From Engraulis encrasicolus (Eukaryota; Chordata; Actinopteri; Clupeiformes; Engraulidae), in NCBI RefSeq assembly GCF_034702125.1, contig NC_085876.1, positions 18,060,014 to 18,124,013 of the forward strand: a stretch of DNA of 64,000 bases, in the 5' to 3' direction. Numbering within the stretch: the first letter of the stretch is position 1; each line of letters starts with the position of its first letter. Below are positions 54,231 to 64,000 of the stretch, piece by piece. The translations under genes and the position numbers were made by a program. The notes under the pieces were generated by a model. The model saw nothing but the letters and a program-made list of their open reading frames with translations, searched no databases and was not told where the DNA came from.

Positions 54231-54959
54231 CCCAAGAAACCCAGGCTTGGCCGTGCTTGGGTGTTCAAGGAGCTGTTTATGTTTGATGAGGGACGAATGA
54301 TCTAACTCCATATTGGATAGCACTACTCATTCACCGGAAACCACAAGAGCCATTCACACATGCCTTTGTGAGTCTAGCTAGTATTTTAAACAAGTGTACA
54401 TGGTAATACCAATTTCATATTTGGAAAAATAAATAGCCTTCTTTTGTGGCATGTGCCATATGAGTAAACAACCATACACATTCTATATATAATATTTACG
54501 TATGTTGCAGTACATGTAATGTCCATGTGTGCTTAATTATATGAAGAAAATGATCATTAACAGGCGACTTTCATAGAGCATAACAGACAAGAAGTGTGCA
54601 GTCCATATCTGATTGATATAATAATGGTACAGTCCATATCTGAATAATACCATGAGCTTTTTACGTAATTTTGCCTTTGGCATGTGTGTTGTTATATGAA
54701 TCCACCTTGAATGTCTATTGATATTGTGCTGTGACTGTTTTTTTTTACACCTTGAGGAAAAAAAACATCTTGTAGGTACATACTACATCTGAACTTTGAC
54801 TTTCTTCCAAGTAAGCAATGGAAAAAGCCTGCTGCCTGTGGTCCTCCTGTGTCTGTCCAAGGGGGATGAGTGATTCCTGCTCTTTCCTGACCCCTTATCT
54901 CCTCCACCTTCGCATTGCCTGGCAACAAGGCACACAGGCCCCTCCCAGCGTGTGCCATG
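54231..54959. other. Intergenic, upstream of the deptor-like gene
   Basis: No exon or repeat was recognised. GC content rises towards 54,900-55,140. Confidence 0.4.
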
Positions 54960-55154
54960 TGGCTCGCCGGCTGTTTGCCTTTCTAGTTTAACATTTACAC
55001 CAGATCAGTGCACTCTCTGCGCTGTGTTGCTCCGATCCGAATCGACTAGAGCGAGCCACGGACACCGAGCTCACCTTGCTTGGCTTGCACACTCTCTCGA
55101 CTTGGCAACTTTCTGTTGGTCTGTGGGTCGTCGAGAACAAAAACAAAACAAAAC
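54960..55154 (+). promoter_or_regulatory. Putative 5' leader of the deptor-like transcript
   Basis: Relatively GC-rich, ends in an A-rich AAAACAAAACAAAAC directly before the ATG. No TATA box seen. Confidence 0.35.
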
Positions 55155-63783
<8,629 letters not shown>

Positions 63784-64000
63784 GTAAGTGCTCTTACTAA
63801 CCACCACATTTCTCCACATAGCAATAATGGTGCTGGGTGACATGGAAAAAAAACATGCCGGTATATCACGATATGGATTATGCTTTATCAAGATGATATA
63901 TATCACAATATACAACAATTCCGTATGTTTTCATTTATTCTCTTTACTGTGTCGTGAAAGCAAAACCATGTTTCTTTAAAATGAGAATTTTTATTCTTCT

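Overview
The window is vertebrate nuclear DNA, almost certainly from a ray-finned fish. It has split genes with GT-AG introns, very abundant (CA)n, (GA)n and pentanucleotide microsatellites, and a dense layer of short DNA transposons, tRNA-derived SINEs and fish-type LINEs. Nothing bacterial or viral was recognised. The species cannot be named from sequence alone.

Left part (1-29,356, minus strand): the 5' two thirds of enpp2 (autotaxin, the secreted lysophospholipase D that makes lysophosphatidic acid). Eighteen exons could be followed by splice signals and reading frame. They total exactly 561 codons, from a short start exon near 29,350 to the end of the phosphodiesterase domain at 1,159. 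All seven metal-binding and catalytic residues are present. The C-terminal nuclease-like domain lies off the left edge. Introns are filled with microsatellites, MITEs, a nested Penelope/L1 pair (11.6-13.2 kb), a solo LTR (13.5 kb) and a 633-bp tandem array (6.0-8.5 kb).

Middle part (29.4-55.1 kb): a head-to-head intergenic region in which I see no conserved gene. It holds a large unclassified element with a hAT insertion, a CR1/L2-type LINE split by a Tc1 element, an interstitial telomeric repeat, a Tc1/mariner-type element with long inverted repeats, several SINEs, TTAA-flanked MITEs and an ACAGT-rich satellite.

Right part (55.2-64.0 kb, plus strand): the beginning of a deptor-like gene. 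A 7-residue start exon, an exon matching the DEPTOR linker and an exon leading into the PDZ domain join in frame. No DEP-domain exon was found between this gene and enpp2, so this transcript appears to lack both DEP domains. A 3.3-kb inverted repeat around a decayed LINE sits in its first intron.

The most unusual non-gene signal is a family of imperfect palindromes (about 5.1, 17.0, 19.7, 25.3 and 47.3 kb). Each has arms of copy-specific sequence around a core carrying CCGAAACGT or a degraded form of it, reminiscent of hammerhead-bearing Penelope-type ends.
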